In this document: positions 32,483 to 34,639 of the stretch, piece after piece
How the letters are laid out: the number at the start of each line of letters is the position of its first letter
Numbering within the stretch: position 1 is the stretch's first letter
The notes under the pieces: model-generated
Seen by the model: the letters and a program-made list of their open reading frames with translations, nothing else
The model's database searches: none
Told to the model about the DNA's origin: nothing
Translations under genes and position numbers: made by a program
DNA from: Rickettsia typhi
Lineage (GTDB): Bacteria; Pseudomonadota; Alphaproteobacteria; Rickettsiales; UBA1997
Reading direction: 5' to 3'
DNA length: 34,639 bases
Assembly: GCA_945862455.1 (NCBI GenBank)
Contig: CAMAXU010000018.1
Coordinates: 1-34,639, forward strand

Positions 32483-34384
32483 ATGAACACGAAACCAGAA
32501 TTAAAAATTATCGCCGATCATTTAAGATCATCTTGTTTTTTAATCGCCGATGGAATTTTACCTAGCAACGAAGGTCGCGGCTATGTTCTTCGCCGCATCA
32601 TGCGCCGCGCCATGCGCCAAATTCACAAACTTGGCAGCCGACATGCCACAATGTATAAATTAGTTGACGCTTTAATTAATGAAATGGGAGCCGCTTATCC
32701 TGAATTGGCGCGCGCTCGTGACACAATTATCGAAACTTTAAAAAACGAAGAAGAAAAATTCCGCGAAACTTTGGAGAAAGGTTTGAAGCTTTTGGATGAA
32801 GAACTCAATGTCATGCTGAGCCCGTCGAAGCATGATTCAAGCCCGTCCGCCAAAATACCTTTCGACAAGCTCAAGATAACATCGAAATTTTCTGGCTCTG
32901 CCGCCTTCAAACTTTACGACACTTTCGGCTTCCCTCTTGATCTCACGCAAGATATTTTAAAAGAAAAAAACATCGAAGTTGATGTGGAAGAATTCAACCG
33001 CGAAATGGAAAAACAACGCGAACGCGCTAGAAAAAACTGGTCTGGTTCTGGCGAAGTAAAAGAAGATGAAACATTTTTTAAGCTTAAAGAAACTCACGGC
33101 GAAACCGAATTTTTGGGCTATAATGATCTTTCAAGTAAAGCCAAAATAATCGCTTTAACCGCAAACGGAATCGTGCTTGATAAAACCCCATTTTACGCCA
33201 CTTCTGGCGGTCAAAAAGGTGATGATGGAAAAATAATTTTGGCTTCAGATGATTCAAAATTTGCCGATATTTTTGAAACCAGAAAATTCGCTGGAAATTT
33301 CTTTGTTCATTTTTTAAATGGTGAAGAAAATTATAAATTTAATGTTGGCGATGAAGTTATTGCCAAAGTAAATCCAAAAACTCGTCACGCGCGCGCTGCC
33401 AATCATTCCGCAACTCACTTGATGCACAAAGCTTTGAAGGAAGTTTTAGGAAATTCAATCTCGCAAAAAGGTTCAAATGTTGATGCTGAATCATTCACTT
33501 TCGACTTCAATTTCAACCGCGCTATGACTGCGGATGAAATCAAAAAAGTTGAAGATATTGTTAATCAAAACATTAAAGAAACTTACAACGTAAATACAAA
33601 TTTAATGGCTTTGGAAAAAGCCCGCGAAAGTGGTGCTGAAGCTTTGTTTGGCGAAAAATATGACTCAGAAGTTCGCGTGGTAAAGATGGGAAATTCTGTT
33701 GAATTATGCGGCGGAACTCACGTTAAAAATACTGCTGAAATTGAAATTTTTAAAATTATTTCAGAAAAAAGTATCGCGTCCGGAATTAGAAGAATTGAGG
33801 CTCGCAGCGGTTTTGGTGCAAAAGAATATTTAGTTGAACAAGAAGAAAAATTAAAAAATTCAATTCGCGAAACTCAAGAAAAAATTGCCAAGAAAAATCA
33901 GGAAATTTTGCAACTTGGCGGCGTAAAACAACCAGATGTAAAAGAAAATGATCTAAAAATTCTTGAAGAGATTTTAAAACAAAAAGAAAAAGAAATCGAA
34001 CGGCTGAAAAAACAAGCGCTTTTGGCAAATTTAGAAAACTTACAATCAGAAAAAATTGGCGATGTAACTTTGGTTAGCCACGTTTTTGAAGATGTTGAAG
34101 CGAAAGATTTGCGCGAGATTGTTAATGAAATAAAAGTGAAAAAAGATTTTCAAATTTCATGTGTTTTTGCGCTTTTCGCAATTAAAGAAGATAAAGTTGC
34201 CGCTTGCGTTGCATTAAGTCAAAACCTGCAAGATAAATTTGACGCTGCTAAATTAATTGCGCCAACTGTTGAAGCGATTGGTGGCAAAGGCGGTGGTGGC
34301 AAAAAAGATATGGCGATGGGTGGTGGAATTGATAAAAATGGTGTTGCGAAAGCGCTAGAAACATTAAGGAATTTAATAAAGTAA
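32483..34384 (+). CDS. alaS: Alanyl-tRNA synthetase lacking the catalytic domain (tRNA-binding, editing and C-Ala domains)
   Basis: The 633-residue protein aligns with AlaRS only from about E. coli residue 280 onward. It opens at the tRNA-recognition domain (LKIIADHLRSSCFLIADG, NEGRGYVLRRIMRRAMRQ). It then has the FKLYDTFGFPLDLTQDI region, an intact editing site (His308-x3-His312 in NHSATH; Cys409 and His413 in CGGTH), a coiled coil and a complete C-Ala end (GGKGGGGKKDMAMGGG). Class II motifs 1-3, including the GMGLER motif 3, are absent, and rnj ends 24 bases upstream. It therefore cannot activate alanine alone. An N-terminal subunit elsewhere (split AlaRS) is the best reading. A decayed duplicate is the alternative, but the 633 open codons argue against decay. 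Residues 109-133 are a palindromic-repeat insert. Confidence 0.9.
   Translation: MNTKPELKIIADHLRSSCFLIADGILPSNEGRGYVLRRIMRRAMRQIHKLGSRHATMYKLVDALINEMGAAYPELARARDTIIETLKNEEEKFRETLEKGLKLLDEELNVMLSPSKHDSSPSAKIPFDKLKITSKFSGSAAFKLYDTFGFPLDLTQDILKEKNIEVDVEEFNREMEKQRERARKNWSGSGEVKEDETFFKLKETHGETEFLGYNDLSSKAKIIALTANGIVLDKTPFYATSGGQKGDDGKIILASDDSKFADIFETRKFAGNFFVHFLNGEENYKFNVGDEVIAKVNPKTRHARAANHSATHLMHKALKEVLGNSISQKGSNVDAESFTFDFNFNRAMTADEIKKVEDIVNQNIKETYNVNTNLMALEKARESGAEALFGEKYDSEVRVVKMGNSVELCGGTHVKNTAEIEIFKIISEKSIASGIRRIEARSGFGAKEYLVEQEEKLKNSIRETQEKIAKKNQEILQLGGVKQPDVKENDLKILEEILKQKEKEIERLKKQALLANLENLQSEKIGDVTLVSHVFEDVEAKDLREIVNEIKVKKDFQISCVFALFAIKEDKVAACVALSQNLQDKFDAAKLIAPTVEAIGGKGGGGKKDMAMGGGIDKNGVAKALETLRNLIK
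32809..32881 (+). repeat. In-frame palindromic insert in alaS
   Basis: The arms 32809-32830 (TGTCATGCTGAGCCCGTCGA then AG) and 32860-32881 are inverted and match at 16 of 22 positions. The best-conserved core is TGAGC..GTCGAA. It is translated as a Ser/Pro/Lys-rich stretch (VMLSPSKHDSSPSAKIPF and on) that is absent from typical AlaRS between LLDEEL and FSGSAAFKLYD. The frame is kept on both sides. Confidence 0.82.
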
Positions 34385-34390
34385 AGTCCG

Positions 34391-34480
34391 CATGGACCCC
34401 GTCGTGAAGACGGGGTGACAAGTTGGAAATATGTACAAAAACATACTCGATGTCACCCCGTCTTCACGACGGGGTCCATG
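34391..34480. repeat. Perfect 30-bp inverted repeat, same family as 28132-28255
   Basis: The arms 34391-34420 and 34451-34480 are exactly complementary over 30 bases, and each arm also folds on itself (ACCCCGTC/GACGGGGT). The 30-base spacer has a small TATGT/ACATA hairpin. It starts 7 bases after the alaS stop and may act as a terminator. The arms are near-identical to the element between virB3 and aspS, but the spacers are unrelated. Confidence 0.95.
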
Positions 34481-34493
34481 CGATCTATACCAA

Positions 34494-34639
34494 ATTAACT
34501 ATCTCTTGATAGCACTAACGAAGTATTTTTGAGGAAAAATTGCGACTGGAAATGTAAGCTGTATCAAGTGATACAGCGTCATTTTCTGAGCAAATTTTTA
34601 CCAAAAAGACAAAGTTATGGCTATCAAGAGATAGTTAAT
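34494..34639. repeat. Full-length imperfect palindrome with 20-bp perfect ends (MITE-like)
   Basis: ATTAACTATCTCTTGATAGC (34494-34513) is exactly repeated in inverted form at 34620-34639. The inner sequence remains partly complementary towards a central hairpin GCTGTATC-AAGT-GATACAGC. There is no ORF. The layout resembles a miniature inverted-repeat element. The right end coincides with the window edge, so it may extend further and target-site duplication cannot be judged. Confidence 0.88.

Overview
The window is an AT-rich, gene-dense stretch of bacterial chromosome. It most likely comes from an alphaproteobacterium related to the Rickettsiales or similar host-associated lineages. The support is the gene set and order: hflK-hflC-htrA, a VirB3 of the rickettsial T4SS type, mraZ-rsmH-ftsL, zapA with a neighbouring small coiled-coil gene and fau, RNase J, and an AspRS of apparently non-discriminating type. 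Another sign is the unusual density of palindromic repeats, some of which lie inside reading frames as Rickettsia palindromic elements do. The lineage is an inference; no rRNA is present.

Layout. 1-995 (minus): the 5' part of a type IV pilin-like gene and mrp. 1013-7121 (plus): hflK-hflC, a palindromic repeat, an intact GNAT gene, a chimeric GNAT pseudogene carrying a second copy of the repeat, htrA, ispE with a repeat-derived leader, and a DciA/DUF721 gene. 7131-7292: a long hairpin between convergent genes. 7292-8933 (minus): lipA and phoU. 9030-10298 (plus): purD. 10340-12112 (minus): ftsL, rsmH and mraZ, with a good promoter and a ladder of MraZ-type boxes. 12394-17436 (plus): trpB-trpA-argJ, a coiled-coil gene, zapA, fau and an HU gene with a terminator. 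17676-17996: tRNA-Val and tRNA-Asp. 17982-23141: a small island behind tRNA-Asp with a wrecked tyrosine integrase and an intact type III restriction-modification pair. 23241-28558 (minus): trmD, an aminotransferase, histidine decarboxylase, aspS and virB3. 28674-34384 (plus): aspartate aminotransferase, coaX, RNase J and an alaS gene without its catalytic domain. The window ends in two large palindromic repeats. No gene-free stretch exceeds about 300 bases.

How the parts fit. Most genes are housekeeping: membrane protease control (HflKC, HtrA), isoprenoid precursors (IspE), lipoylation, purine, Trp, Arg and CoA synthesis, division (FtsL, RsmH, MraZ, ZapA), RNA decay and tRNA charging. The accessory layer is the R-M island, the GNAT remnants and at least seven palindromic repeat types. 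These sit in gene junctions, and three lie in-frame within coding sequence.

Most unusual points: (1) alaS starts at the tRNA-binding domain and lacks all class II catalytic motifs, with RNase J ending just upstream, so AlaRS must be split or supplied elsewhere; (2) in-frame palindromic inserts in alaS, ispE and the GNAT pseudogene; (3) virB3 stands alone and shares an overlapping divergent promoter with the aminotransferase gene; (4) a ladder of 10-bp-spaced MraZ boxes just downstream of a promoter with a perfect -35.
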